DNA of 9,131 nucleotides from Rudanella sp. (lineage in GTDB: Bacteria; Bacteroidota; Bacteroidia; Cytophagales; Spirosomataceae). The position numbers were made by a program, and so were the translations under genes. Shown here piece after piece: positions 1-7,193 of this stretch; the first letter of the stretch is position 1; the number at the start of each line of letters is the position of its first letter. The DNA lies in the NCBI GenBank assembly GCA_026785985.1, contig JAJAYX010000722.1:1-9131 (forward strand), in the 5' to 3' direction. The notes below the pieces were generated by a model. That model searched no databases, was not told the DNA's origin, and saw nothing but the letters and a program-made list of their open reading frames with translations.

Positions 1-309
1 GCCTTTGCCAAGCGGCCTGTTAGTGGTTCAAACTTCGGATTTGCCGTGTCGTTTAAAGCACAGGACTCATTTACGTGGGAGGGCTTCGGTCAGCCAACCG
101 AAGTTGGTGTACCGCTCTATGGCAACACCGTTGTACCCGCCATCAGAAACATCGATGCGCAGGTAAACTATAAGGTTTCGACCATCAAGTCGATTGTGAA
201 AGTTGGCGCAACCAACCTGTTTGGCAAGCCCTACATTCAGGCATTTGGTAGCCCGGCCGTTGGTACTACGTATTACCTGAGCCTCACGTTTGATGAGTTG
301 TTGAACTAA
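1..309 (+). CDS. TonB-dependent receptor, C-terminal fragment
   Basis: The reading frame is open from the first base to the TAA at 307-309, giving 102 residues, so the gene starts left of the window. The visible part has the alternating polar/aromatic pattern of the last beta strands of an outer-membrane barrel. It includes a segment reading NIDAQVNYKV, then VGATNLFGKPY and YYLSLTFDELLN at the end. The phrase 'G-A-T-N-L-F-G-K-P-Y' close to the C-terminus is typical of SusC/CirA-like TonB-dependent receptors of Cytophagales. Such proteins import large nutrients or iron complexes through the outer membrane using TonB energy. No plug domain is visible, so the substrate cannot be inferred. A GTG at 46 is internal, not a start. 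The long inverted repeat just after the stop could end its transcript. Confidence 0.75.
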   Translation, partial: AFAKRPVSGSNFGFAVSFKAQDSFTWEGFGQPTEVGVPLYGNTVVPAIRNIDAQVNYKVSTIKSIVKVGATNLFGKPYIQAFGSPAVGTTYYLSLTFDELLN

Positions 310-322
310 GTTTTCAGAATCG

Positions 323-426
323 GTCAGAACCAGGATTTCCAGGAATCTAAGGATTAAACCGGATGTTTTGTTGGTGCGCCAGCCATCCTGTTTAATCCTT
401 AGATTCCTGGAAATCCTGGTTCTGAC
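323..426. repeat. Long inverted repeat (37-bp perfect arms), possible terminator
   Basis: The arm at 323-359 is the exact reverse complement of the arm at 390-426 (37 of 37 bases). After one mismatch (360/389) pairing continues for five more bases (361-365 with 384-388), leaving an 18-base loop at 366-383. The right arm is itself built from three degenerate 9-base units, at 394-402, 403-411 and 412-420, each containing TCCT in the same position. It lies 13 bp after the TonB receptor stop and about 90 bp before the next start. The structure would fold as a very stable hairpin in RNA and could act as a terminator for the upstream gene, with ATTTTCT following it. Its length is far above that of an ordinary terminator, so it more likely belongs to a dispersed intergenic repeat family; I recall similar AATCCT-type repeats in Bacteroidota but could not check this. 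Confidence 0.9.
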
Positions 427-474
427 ATTTTCTACCACACAATAAACCCATGCCGAACGTGTCCTATCTTTTCG

Positions 475-482
475 TAATTTTG
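475..482 (+). promoter_or_regulatory. Bacteroidota-type -7 element
   Basis: The bases TAATTTTG match the Bacteroidota sigma-ABfr -7 consensus TAnnTTTG in full and lie 34 bp before the ATG at 517. No convincing TTTG -33 element is present at the expected distance, so the promoter assignment rests on one box only. Confidence 0.45.
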
Positions 483-505
483 GAATCAATCCGCCCAGAA
501 CTAAC

Positions 506-511
506 GAGGAG
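506..511 (+). promoter_or_regulatory. Strong Shine-Dalgarno site of the T9SS cargo gene
   Basis: GAGGAG lies five bases before the ATG at 517. It fixes the start codon and stands out because the other genes in this window lack a purine-rich site or have only a weak one, as is usual for Bacteroidota. Confidence 0.65.
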
Positions 512-516
512 AGCGC

Positions 517-2175
517 ATGAAACACGGATTACTTTTCTGTATACTTACTGGATTTGCCTGCCTGCTGACAACCGCTGTCCGGGCCGACCATATTATCGGA
601 GGTGATATTGTTCTACAGTCATCAGGATCAGCCGAAAACTACCGGTTGGCCGTGCATTTATTTGTTGACCGGACTCACCCATCATCCGCCCAACCCGACC
701 CGTTTCTGGCTTGCCACATCTACCGCACCCGCGACAATGTGCGGATGAATACCACAAATACCTTTCTGTCCGACACCAAAAACCTGTACGAAAGTGGCAA
801 CATTTGTGCGAGCCAGGTGAAGCTGCAACTGTCGATGTGGACGTATGACCGGGCCGTGAATTTGCCAGCAGCCGCCTACAACGATCCGGGTGGTTATTAC
901 GTCATTTTTCAGCGGTGCTGCCGCAATGCATCCGTAACCAATGTACTTAATCCAGCCCGTACAGGATCGGCGTTTCGGCTCGATTTCAAAGTGCCTGCCA
1001 CCCCAAACTCTTCGCCGGAGTTTGTACTGCCCGAAGCCCGCTACGTGTGCATCAATGATCCGTTTACGATGAATTTTTCGGCGAAAGATACCGATGGCGA
1101 TAAACTCCGCTACGAATTGATAGACCCCTTGAGAGGCTATACCACTGATCAGTCTCCCGTTGATTATGTGGGTAATTCGCGGGCATCGTACCCAGCTATT
1201 CAATGGGTTGCCGGTACATCGGCCCTCAATCCTATTCCGGGTCTGCAACCCTTAAAGATCGATGCCAACGCCGGCAGACTGACGGTAACGGCGCAACAGG
1301 TGGGGTTGTATGTATTTTCGGTGATGGTGACCGAAACGCGCAACGGGGTGGATATTGGGCAGATTCGGCGCGAATATCAGTTGCCGGTTGTCGACTGCAA
1401 AAAAAATACCACCACACCTCCCCCCATCACCTACAACGGTAAAAGCACCACGGCTGTTGAGCGGTGCGACGACTCGCCCGTGACTATTTCAACACCGGCC
1501 GCGACAGGTTTTTTGTTTCAGTGGCAACTCAATGGGGCCGATATCGCCGGGGCCACCAGCCATACGCTAGCGGTAAAAAGCGAAGGTGTTTACACCGTCA
1601 GAAAGATGTTTCAATATAATTGCGGAACAGAGACCGTCTCGGAGAAAATCAGGGTTTTGCCCCCTGTTCCTCCCCTCGCCGACATTCTGGCCGACCGCAA
1701 CCCGCCCCAGCTTATCTTCGATGGCGACGAAATTTTGCTCACTTCAGCTCCTCAGCCCGACACCTACCGGGTTCGCTGGTCAGTAAACGGGGCCACCTCT
1801 GGCAACAATAGCACAAGTTTACTTGCCGGACAGGAAGGAACCTATAAACTTCGGATTAGCACCTCCGACGACCGGTGCCCCAGCGAGGACACCATCCGAA
1901 TTACGCGATTTGTTAAATTGTTTATGCCCACGGCCTTCACGCCCAACGGCGATGGCATTAACGACACCTGGGAGGTTCGGAACCTGAGCAGCCTGGCCGA
2001 GGCTGAGGTGTTCGTATTCAACCGCAGTGGCGCGCTGATCTATTACGCCGACAAAAACGGAAAACCCTGGGATGGCACCTATGAAAACCAGAAAGTGCAG
2101 TCGGGAATGTATCGGTATCTGATCCGAACGCCCGGCCGACAGCCTATGGAAGGAGCCTTACAGGTGATATATTAA
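517..2175 (+). CDS. T9SS type B sorting domain / gliding motility-associated protein
   Basis: This 552-residue secreted protein starts with a signal peptide of about 23 residues (basic MKH, hydrophobic core, VRA before DHIIGG). The mature N-terminus with its DHIIGG motif resembles the first module of many large Cytophagales gliding-associated proteins. A cadherin-like stretch (about 170-290, with DTDGDKLRYEL) follows, then two Ig/PKD-like modules (about 305-380 and 390-465). The last 86 residues (467-552) form the CHU_C/type B T9SS sorting domain, recognised by TAFTPNGDGIND (472-483), the VFNRSG strand, WDGTYENQKVQSGMY and a terminal VIY. Such domains direct export through the type IX system to the cell surface or medium; the passenger role here is probably adhesion but is not shown by the sequence. 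The gene appears monocistronic, with its own promoter-like box and a strong ribosome binding site, and ends 5 bp from the convergent upp gene. Confidence 0.9.
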   Translation: MKHGLLFCILTGFACLLTTAVRADHIIGGDIVLQSSGSAENYRLAVHLFVDRTHPSSAQPDPFLACHIYRTRDNVRMNTTNTFLSDTKNLYESGNICASQVKLQLSMWTYDRAVNLPAAAYNDPGGYYVIFQRCCRNASVTNVLNPARTGSAFRLDFKVPATPNSSPEFVLPEARYVCINDPFTMNFSAKDTDGDKLRYELIDPLRGYTTDQSPVDYVGNSRASYPAIQWVAGTSALNPIPGLQPLKIDANAGRLTVTAQQVGLYVFSVMVTETRNGVDIGQIRREYQLPVVDCKKNTTTPPPITYNGKSTTAVERCDDSPVTISTPAATGFLFQWQLNGADIAGATSHTLAVKSEGVYTVRKMFQYNCGTETVSEKIRVLPPVPPLADILADRNPPQLIFDGDEILLTSAPQPDTYRVRWSVNGATSGNNSTSLLAGQEGTYKLRISTSDDRCPSEDTIRITRFVKLFMPTAFTPNGDGINDTWEVRNLSSLAEAEVFVFNRSGALIYYADKNGKPWDGTYENQKVQSGMYRYLIRTPGRQPMEGALQVIY

Positions 2176-2180
2176 GGATT

Positions 2181-2846
2181 TTAAACCTTCTCCCCAAAAG
2201 CCAGATCACCCGCATCACCCAAACCGGGGACAATATAAAAATGCTCGTTCAGGTGATCGTCGATGGCTCCCAGCCAGAGGTGGCACTGGGGCAGTTGTTG
2301 CTGCACATGGGCAATACCTTCGGGGCTGGCAATAACGGCGGCAATGTGGGTTTTAGCCGGAATTCCGTAGCGAAGCAAGGCATGATATACTTTTTCGAGC
2401 GAACGGCCTGTGGCCAGCATCGGGTCGGTCAGAATGAGTGTGCGACCGGCGAGGTCGGGGCTGGAGATATAATCCATCGCAACCTCGAAATCGTAGGTCT
2501 CGTCCTCATTTTCGTCGATGCCCAGCACATAGCCCCGATAGGCCCCGGCAAAGGCCGTATCTGCCTGATCGAAATAGTTCATAAAACCGGCATGAAACGG
2601 TAATCCGGCCCGCATAATAGTCGCAATAACAGGCTGTTGAAGCAATATGGGCGCATTAGCCTTACCGAGGGGCGTTTGCACACTCGTATTTTGATAAGGC
2701 AGTGATTTAGAAATTTCGTAGGCCATCAGTTCGCCAACCCGCTCCAGGTTTCGCCGGAAGCGCATCCGATCTTTCTGAACGTTCACATCGCGAAGTTCGG
2801 CGATGTATTGACTGGCAATGGAGTTGAAATCGGAGAAGACGAACAT
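2181..2846 (-). CDS. upp: Uracil phosphoribosyltransferase
   Basis: The 221-residue product converts uracil and PRPP to UMP and pyrophosphate in pyrimidine salvage, in the cytoplasm. Family marks are the N-terminal segment with ELRDVNVQKD and RFRRNLERVGELMAYE, the RAGL motif at 79-82, the PRPP-binding loop DPMLATG at 141-147, and the uracil-binding C-terminus with GLGDAGD at 208-214. The residue after the loop is Arg (ATGRS), where E. coli has Gly; this position varies between lineages. Length matches the usual 208-220. The start is supported by MFVFSDFNSI, which aligns with the usual N-terminus. No Shine-Dalgarno site is visible. The gene stands alone on its strand, divergent from the Wzi/RemB-like gene and tail to tail with the T9SS cargo gene. 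Confidence 0.95.
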   Translation of the reverse strand: MFVFSDFNSIASQYIAELRDVNVQKDRMRFRRNLERVGELMAYEISKSLPYQNTSVQTPLGKANAPILLQQPVIATIMRAGLPFHAGFMNYFDQADTAFAGAYRGYVLGIDENEDETYDFEVAMDYISSPDLAGRTLILTDPMLATGRSLEKVYHALLRYGIPAKTHIAAVIASPEGIAHVQQQLPQCHLWLGAIDDHLNEHFYIVPGLGDAGDLAFGEKV

Positions 2847-2976
2847 AACAAGATGGCGTTTTGAATTGCAAGTTTACGGTAAAATCAAGTACGAATTTCG
2901 GGCGGATTGACTTACTTTGCCAACACAACGTATCTGAATGTGGGCGGCTTCGTCAGAAGTTGGACAATGATTATTT
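2847..2976. promoter_or_regulatory. Divergent intergenic region upp / barrel gene
   Basis: This 130-bp AT-rich gap must carry both leftward and rightward start signals. On the minus strand TAAACTTG (2869-2876) is one mismatch from the TAnnTTTG -7 box, 22 bp before the upp ATG. On the plus strand the best candidate is at 2912-2919. No -33 boxes, long palindrome or small ORF is evident. Confidence 0.5.
2912..2919 (+). promoter_or_regulatory. Possible -7 element of the barrel-gmhA operon
   Basis: TTACTTTG differs from TAnnTTTG at one position and is followed by C, as often in Cytophagales. It lies about 57 bp before the ATG at 2977. No clear -33 partner is seen, so this is a weak call. Confidence 0.35.
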
Positions 2977-4731
2977 ATGAAACACGCGCTGTACGCATTT
3001 CTTTTTAGCGTTTTATGGTCGGTTGCTGTACATGGGCAAAGCCCCTATCTTCCTTATAATGCTGATTATCATCACCTGATAGATCGAATAGAGATTCGGC
3101 AGGGGCGGTGGGCCGAGGGTTTTCATAGTTCCATGAAACCGTATAACCGGCAAGGTGTCATTCAGCTCACTGATAGCGTGATAACCAACAGGGATTATTA
3201 TCTGTCGAGCACCGACCGATTCAATTTAGCCTACCTTCGTAACGACAGTTGGGAGTGGGTTAACCAGAAAACGGATACCCTGTTGACGGCCGGCATTATC
3301 CGGCATATGGACTATGCCAGTTCACCGGGCGATAGCCGACGACCTTTTCTGACTCATTTTTACAAGAAAAAGGCCGACCTGTACAGTCTTCAAACCCCCG
3401 ACTTTGATCTGCACGTAAACCCGGTTATCAACCTGAGTTTCGATTTTGACCGAAGCGACTCCCAGCGCACCCGAACCTATGCCAATACGCGAGGGCTTGA
3501 AGTGCGCGGAACCATCGGCAAAAAACTTGGTTTTTATGCTTATTTTGCTGATAATCAAGTATTTTATCCAAAGTATGTCCGGGAGTATGCTACCCTTTAT
3601 GGTAAACCTGATGCTGTCGACAATAACGGGTTTGCGCCTGGAGAGGGCTTCACCAAACGATATCCGGCAAGTGGGGGTATCGGCTCCGATTTCATTTCTG
3701 CGCGGGGGAGCTTTAATTTTAACGTCCTCAAAATCATCAATGTACAGTTTGGGCATGACCGTAATTTCATTGGTAACGGATTTCGATCCATGTTTCTGTC
3801 AGACAATACCTCGCCTTACTTGTTTTTGAAACTGACCACCCGGCTTGGCAAAAATATTCAGTATACAAACCTCTTCGCCGAACTTCAAAACGTAGAGAAA
3901 GCCAACGGCAGTGAGTTAATTCCGAACAAATATGCCACCATGCACCACCTGAGCGTGAACATCGGCGAACACGTGAATCTGGGTATTTTTGAGTCGATTA
4001 TTTTCAGTCGCGACCGGCTCGAAATTGGCTACCTGAACCCCCTGATTCTGTATCGTTTTGTGGAGTCGTATCGGGGCAGTGCCGACAATAGTTTTGCGGG
4101 GATTGATGCCAAAGTGAATTTCTTAGGACACTTTATGGGATATGGGCAATTTCTGCTCGATGAGTTCATTTTGAGTAATTTAGTGTCGGGTCGTGGTTCC
4201 TGGACTAATAAGTTTGCCGCTCAGGTGGGCTTAAAATACATTGATGCCTTCGATGTGGCTAACCTGGATCTGCAAGGGGAAATAAACGTTGCCCGGCCCT
4301 ATACCTATGCGCACATAAGCGGTGCAACCAACTACACGCATTATAATCAACCGTTGGCGCACCCATTGGGAGCAAACTTTGTGGAGGGTGTTGGCATTGC
4401 CCGGTATCAGCGCGATAAGCTCTCGCTGACCGGCATTTTCCGGGTGGCCAAATATGGGGCCGACCCCGATGGCCGCAACTACGGCAGCAACATTACCAAA
4501 GATTATAACTCGAAATTTCGCGACGAAGGCAATTTCATCGGGCAGGGCCGCACCACCATCACCACGTTTGTGGATGGCCGGGCTTCGTATATGCTCCGAC
4601 ACAATCTATTCGTTGAGGGTCGGTATGTGTACCGGCTGCAATCGAGTCAGTTTAAGCCGTTGGAATATACCAATAACTTCGCCACCATCGGGATCAGGTG
4701 GAATTATGCGTATCGGAATTTAATTTTTTAA
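2977..4731 (+). CDS. Outer-membrane barrel protein, Wzi/RemB-like
   Basis: The 584-residue product has a signal peptide of about 20 residues (MKHALYAFLFSVLW, cleavage likely before QSPYLP). The early mature part carries LIDRIEIRQGR (35-44) and SSMKPYNR (51-58), which I associate with the Bacteroidota 'capsule assembly Wzi family / gliding motility protein RemB' group. The rest is rich in alternating aromatic strands of an outer-membrane beta barrel, for example RGLEVRGTIGKKLGFYAYF (172-190) and FGHDRNFIGNGFRSMFLSD (258-276), and ends in F. Wzi anchors or assembles capsule at the surface; F. johnsoniae RemB affects motility. The family assignment is from remembered pattern and the exact role is inferred. 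No Shine-Dalgarno site precedes the ATG. gmhA follows after 6 bp, so the two are almost surely cotranscribed, which fits a role in surface glycan. Confidence 0.7.
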   Translation: MKHALYAFLFSVLWSVAVHGQSPYLPYNADYHHLIDRIEIRQGRWAEGFHSSMKPYNRQGVIQLTDSVITNRDYYLSSTDRFNLAYLRNDSWEWVNQKTDTLLTAGIIRHMDYASSPGDSRRPFLTHFYKKKADLYSLQTPDFDLHVNPVINLSFDFDRSDSQRTRTYANTRGLEVRGTIGKKLGFYAYFADNQVFYPKYVREYATLYGKPDAVDNNGFAPGEGFTKRYPASGGIGSDFISARGSFNFNVLKIINVQFGHDRNFIGNGFRSMFLSDNTSPYLFLKLTTRLGKNIQYTNLFAELQNVEKANGSELIPNKYATMHHLSVNIGEHVNLGIFESIIFSRDRLEIGYLNPLILYRFVESYRGSADNSFAGIDAKVNFLGHFMGYGQFLLDEFILSNLVSGRGSWTNKFAAQVGLKYIDAFDVANLDLQGEINVARPYTYAHISGATNYTHYNQPLAHPLGANFVEGVGIARYQRDKLSLTGIFRVAKYGADPDGRNYGSNITKDYNSKFRDEGNFIGQGRTTITTFVDGRASYMLRHNLFVEGRYVYRLQSSQFKPLEYTNNFATIGIRWNYAYRNLIF

Positions 4732-4737
4732 GCCCTT

Positions 4738-5310
4738 ATGCTTGACATTATCAAACAGGAACTCGCTGAGGCACAGGCCGTGTTGGATGCGTTCATCAAC
4801 AGTCCCCTTCATTTACAGCAGATTGAACTGGCCGCCCGGCTCATGGCCGATGCACTGAAAGACGGGAAGAAAATTATCTCGTGCGGCAATGGTGGCTCCC
4901 ACTGCGATGCCATGCACTTCGCCGAGGAACTGTCGGGCCGATACCGCGAAAACCGCCCGGCAATGGCGGCTATTGCCATTTCAGATTCGAGTCATATCAC
5001 CTGTGTGGGTAATGATTATGGTTACGATTTTGTGTTCTCACGCTTCATCGAAGGGCTTGGTCAGGCGGGCGATGTGCTGATGGGAATTAGCACGAGCGGC
5101 AACTCCGGCAATGTGATTCGGGCGGTCGAAGCAGCCCGCGCCAAAGGAATGCGGGTGGTGTTGCTAACGGGGAAAGACGGGGGGAAACTCGCCGGACAAG
5201 CCGACGTGGAGATTCGGGTGTCCCATTTTGGCTATGCCGACCGGATTCAGGAAATTCACATCAAAGTGATTCACCTGTTCATTCTGCTGATTGAAAAGCT
5301 GATGGCGTAG
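4738..5310 (+). CDS. gmhA: Phosphoheptose (sedoheptulose 7-phosphate) isomerase
   Basis: GmhA converts sedoheptulose 7-phosphate to D-glycero-D-manno-heptose 7-phosphate, the first step toward ADP-heptose or GDP-heptose used in LPS core or other surface glycans. The 190-residue length equals the family norm (E. coli 192). It is a single SIS domain with a near-identical active-site block: [18 protein letters not shown] at 48-65, ISTSGNSGN as phosphate-binding loop, LTGKDGGK, and [17 protein letters not shown] near the end. The metal/catalytic residues known from E. coli and Burkholderia are kept: His60, Glu64, Gln171 and His179 (E. coli 61, 65, 172, 180). The enzyme is cytoplasmic and tetrameric in the family. 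It starts 6 bp after the barrel gene and has no ribosome binding site of its own, suggesting translational coupling. No other heptose gene (hldE, gmhB) lies in the window. Confidence 0.96.
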   Translation: MLDIIKQELAEAQAVLDAFINSPLHLQQIELAARLMADALKDGKKIISCGNGGSHCDAMHFAEELSGRYRENRPAMAAIAISDSSHITCVGNDYGYDFVFSRFIEGLGQAGDVLMGISTSGNSGNVIRAVEAARAKGMRVVLLTGKDGGKLAGQADVEIRVSHFGYADRIQEIHIKVIHLFILLIEKLMA

Positions 5311-5322
5311 TGGCTATAATCT

Positions 5323-6669
5323 CTATTCTCTGCCCGCCAATCGCTCTCCCAACTCCCGCCCTTTTCGAATGCAATCGGATAGCGAAACGCCCCCGTACCA
5401 GTTGGCGCATACGAACAAATTGTTTGGTTCGAGGCTGGCAATCAGGGGCTTGGTGGTGGATAGATGTGCGTCGTATTGGGGGATGGCCCGCTCCCATCGG
5501 GTAAGTTTGCGCCAGACCGGAGCCAGTGCGCTGATGCCGAAACTCGCAGCTAACTCGGCATGAACGCGGCCCAAAATTACGTCATCGGATTGTTGGGCGT
5601 TGTTGGGTTGGTCGGGGCGTTCGCCCTGTTTGCCGCCTACGAAGGTGGTGAAAAGAACTTCATCAGCGGGGCAGCGTGTCTCAAATGTCGAACTACTCCA
5701 GATGTGGCCCGCGCAAAAACGGCTTTCTTTGGCCGGATTCAGGCCCCCAAACCCGTTGAGCGCGTGTTTTACATCGGCACGTTTGTAGGCCGAATGCACG
5801 GCGGTCATGGGTGGGTACTCAATTTTCCGGATGGCCCCGGCCACGGTTGGGTAAGCCGATTGTAGAAGCCGGGCGGCTGGTTCGGTGGCGGTGGCCAGTA
5901 CCAGCGTATCAAAAACCGATGGCCCGGCGGAGGTTGTTAGCTGCCATTGGCCGGTGGGCAACCGCTCAAAAGCCGTGACTGGCGTGTTGAGCGAGAGATG
6001 CGTGAGTTTGGTCTTCAACATACGGGGCAACGTCTGCATCCCCTCCCGAAAACTGAATGACTGTCTGCGTTCGCCCGACTGATTTTTGATCAATCCGCGC
6101 AACACCGACCCGTAGTCACGTTCGTATTGAAGCAAAATCGGGAAGGTTTCGGAGACCAGAAGCTGCTCCGGGTCGCCTGCGTAGATACCCGCCACAAACG
6201 GCCCCAGTGCATAATCCACAATCTCATCGGAGAAGCGACGGCGGAAAAACTGCGCCAGTGTCTCGCCCGGTGGGGAGATAGTGCGGTTGCTGCACTCCCT
6301 GAACATAAGTTCGTAGAAAACGGCCCACTTGGTTCGCCAGCTAAAATAGCTCCCGAACACCAGCGAGGGTGGCCCCGACGGCAAGACCCGGTACTGCCCA
6401 TCCCGGAAAATATACCGCACTTTGCTCACGGGTTTGGCAAACTCAAGGTCATCGGTCAGGCCCAAATTATCCAGCCAATCCAGCAATTTCTGGTCACCGA
6501 GCAGGGAGTTTGGCCCCAACTCGCGGAGGTATGGCCCCGTGCGTTCCGACTGAATATACCCCCCAACCTGCCCCGATGCCTCGAAAAGTTGGTAATCAAC
6601 ACCCACTTGTTGTAGTTCCCAAGCCAGCGTAAGGCCTGAAATACCCGCTCCGATAATACCAACGCTCAT
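5323..6669 (-). CDS. hemG: Protoporphyrinogen oxidase (HemY type)
   Basis: The 448-residue FAD enzyme removes six electrons from a porphyrinogen in late heme synthesis, using oxygen. It belongs to the HemY/HemG COG1232 family and is usual in length. The N-terminus has the Rossmann motif GAGISG at 7-12, Glu30 at the end of the second strand for the FAD ribose, GG at 36-37, and ELGPNSL near 51-57. The C-terminal FAD motif NLFVCANWYGGVSLSDCI sits at 417-434. In Gram-negative bacteria the substrate is usually protoporphyrinogen IX; coproporphyrinogen oxidation, as in Firmicutes HemY, cannot be excluded from sequence alone. The ATG overlaps the TGA of the upstream DUF4296 gene by four bases (ATGA), so the two are cotranscribed and probably coupled. 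It converges on gmhA with a 12-bp gap. Confidence 0.93.
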   Translation of the reverse strand: MSVGIIGAGISGLTLAWELQQVGVDYQLFEASGQVGGYIQSERTGPYLRELGPNSLLGDQKLLDWLDNLGLTDDLEFAKPVSKVRYIFRDGQYRVLPSGPPSLVFGSYFSWRTKWAVFYELMFRECSNRTISPPGETLAQFFRRRFSDEIVDYALGPFVAGIYAGDPEQLLVSETFPILLQYERDYGSVLRGLIKNQSGERRQSFSFREGMQTLPRMLKTKLTHLSLNTPVTAFERLPTGQWQLTTSAGPSVFDTLVLATATEPAARLLQSAYPTVAGAIRKIEYPPMTAVHSAYKRADVKHALNGFGGLNPAKESRFCAGHIWSSSTFETRCPADEVLFTTFVGGKQGERPDQPNNAQQSDDVILGRVHAELAASFGISALAPVWRKLTRWERAIPQYDAHLSTTKPLIASLEPNNLFVCANWYGGVSLSDCIRKGRELGERLAGRE

Positions 6670-7178
6670 TTTCTGCGACGTAAAAAGGCCCGTGTCGATG
6701 AAGTGGCTGATGCCGATGAACCCGACGTTGCCGACCTGGACATTACTTTCATGGCGGCTCCCAAATTGGTGGTTGCCAACACCGATGTGGCCGAACCCGA
6801 CAAAGCCGAGCCTGTTGTGGCCGAGGTCGAACTCGGATTGGCTATTTTCCCCAATGTCCCCGTCACCTCTTTATAGATGGCCTCAAGTTTGTCAGGGTGC
6901 GAGGAGTAATAAATATAACTCAACCGGTAGGACGATGTGTCGACCTCGAATTTCTTCAGAATACGGTTGTAGAGCCGGTCAAACATCAATTTTGTCGAGT
7001 CGGACGAACTGAGCGCGTAGCGGCCCACCTGCGACTCGGCCATGTGGATTTCGGTCAGAATATTGGCCATTCTATCGGCTGGAATCAGGTCGTCGGGCTT
7101 GCTGCTGCCATCATCTCCGGCGCAACCGGTAAGCATCAGCATCAGCATTAGGGCAACAAATAGGTGGTATTGACGCAT
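6666..7178 (-). CDS. DUF4296 domain lipoprotein
   Basis: The 170-residue protein starts MRQYHLF and has a lipoprotein signal with lipobox LTGC (Cys19). A longer frame with a GTG at 7220 exists, but it would place a basic leader before the signal and run into the repeat at 7194-7217, so the ATG at 7178 is preferred. Residues 30-113 match DUF4296 as I know it: DDLIPADRMANILTEIHMAE, Tyr-rich SYIYYSSHPDKLEAIYKEV. DUF4296 proteins are widespread in Bacteroidota and have no established function. Residues 114-170 form a Ser/Thr/Ala/Gly-rich low-complexity tail with a basic end (RRRK), longer than the domain needs. The acidic pair after the cysteine (C-A-G-D-D) resembles the lipoprotein export signal for surface display in Bacteroidota, though it is not an exact match. 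First gene of an operon with hemG. Confidence 0.85.
   Translation of the reverse strand: MRQYHLFVALMLMLMLTGCAGDDGSSKPDDLIPADRMANILTEIHMAESQVGRYALSSSDSTKLMFDRLYNRILKKFEVDTSSYRLSYIYYSSHPDKLEAIYKEVTGTLGKIANPSSTSATTGSALSGSATSVLATTNLGAAMKVMSRSATSGSSASATSSTRAFLRRRK
7133..7150 (-). repeat. Short tandem hexamer in lipoprotein signal peptide
   Basis: On the minus strand the hexamer TGATGC occurs twice with a third copy one base off, encoding the Leu-Met-Leu-Met core of the DUF4296 lipoprotein signal peptide. Gain or loss of one unit would keep the frame and change the core by two residues. Confidence 0.5.
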
Positions 7179-7193
7179 TTGAGTGTTAGCTTT

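Noticed and set aside
67..525. A 152-residue open frame on the minus strand across the TonB fragment and the inverted repeat.
   Set aside because: It runs antisense to the receptor and through both arms of the inverted repeat, has no family features, and its start lies inside the first codons of the T9SS cargo gene.
682..1248. A 188-residue minus-strand open frame inside the T9SS cargo gene.
   Set aside because: It is fully antisense to a gene with a clear signal peptide and sorting domain, and shows no protein-family features.
2171..2186. Similarity of the cargo/upp junction (taaggattttaaacc) to the inner end of the inverted repeat near 346-360.
   Set aside because: Only about a dozen AT-rich bases match, with a 2-base insertion; part is coding and stop codons, so chance explains it.
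5311..5322. Search for a hairpin terminator between gmhA and hemG.
   Set aside because: The 12-bp gap and flanks give no stem of useful length followed by a T run.
6667..6876. A plus-strand frame opposite the DUF4296 tail reads as an acidic Asp/Glu/Ala/Val-rich protein.
   Set aside because: It lacks a start near its beginning, has no promoter or ribosome site, and its composition follows from the antisense of Ser/Thr/Ala-rich codons. The lipoprotein domain, lipobox and ATGA link to hemG support the minus strand.
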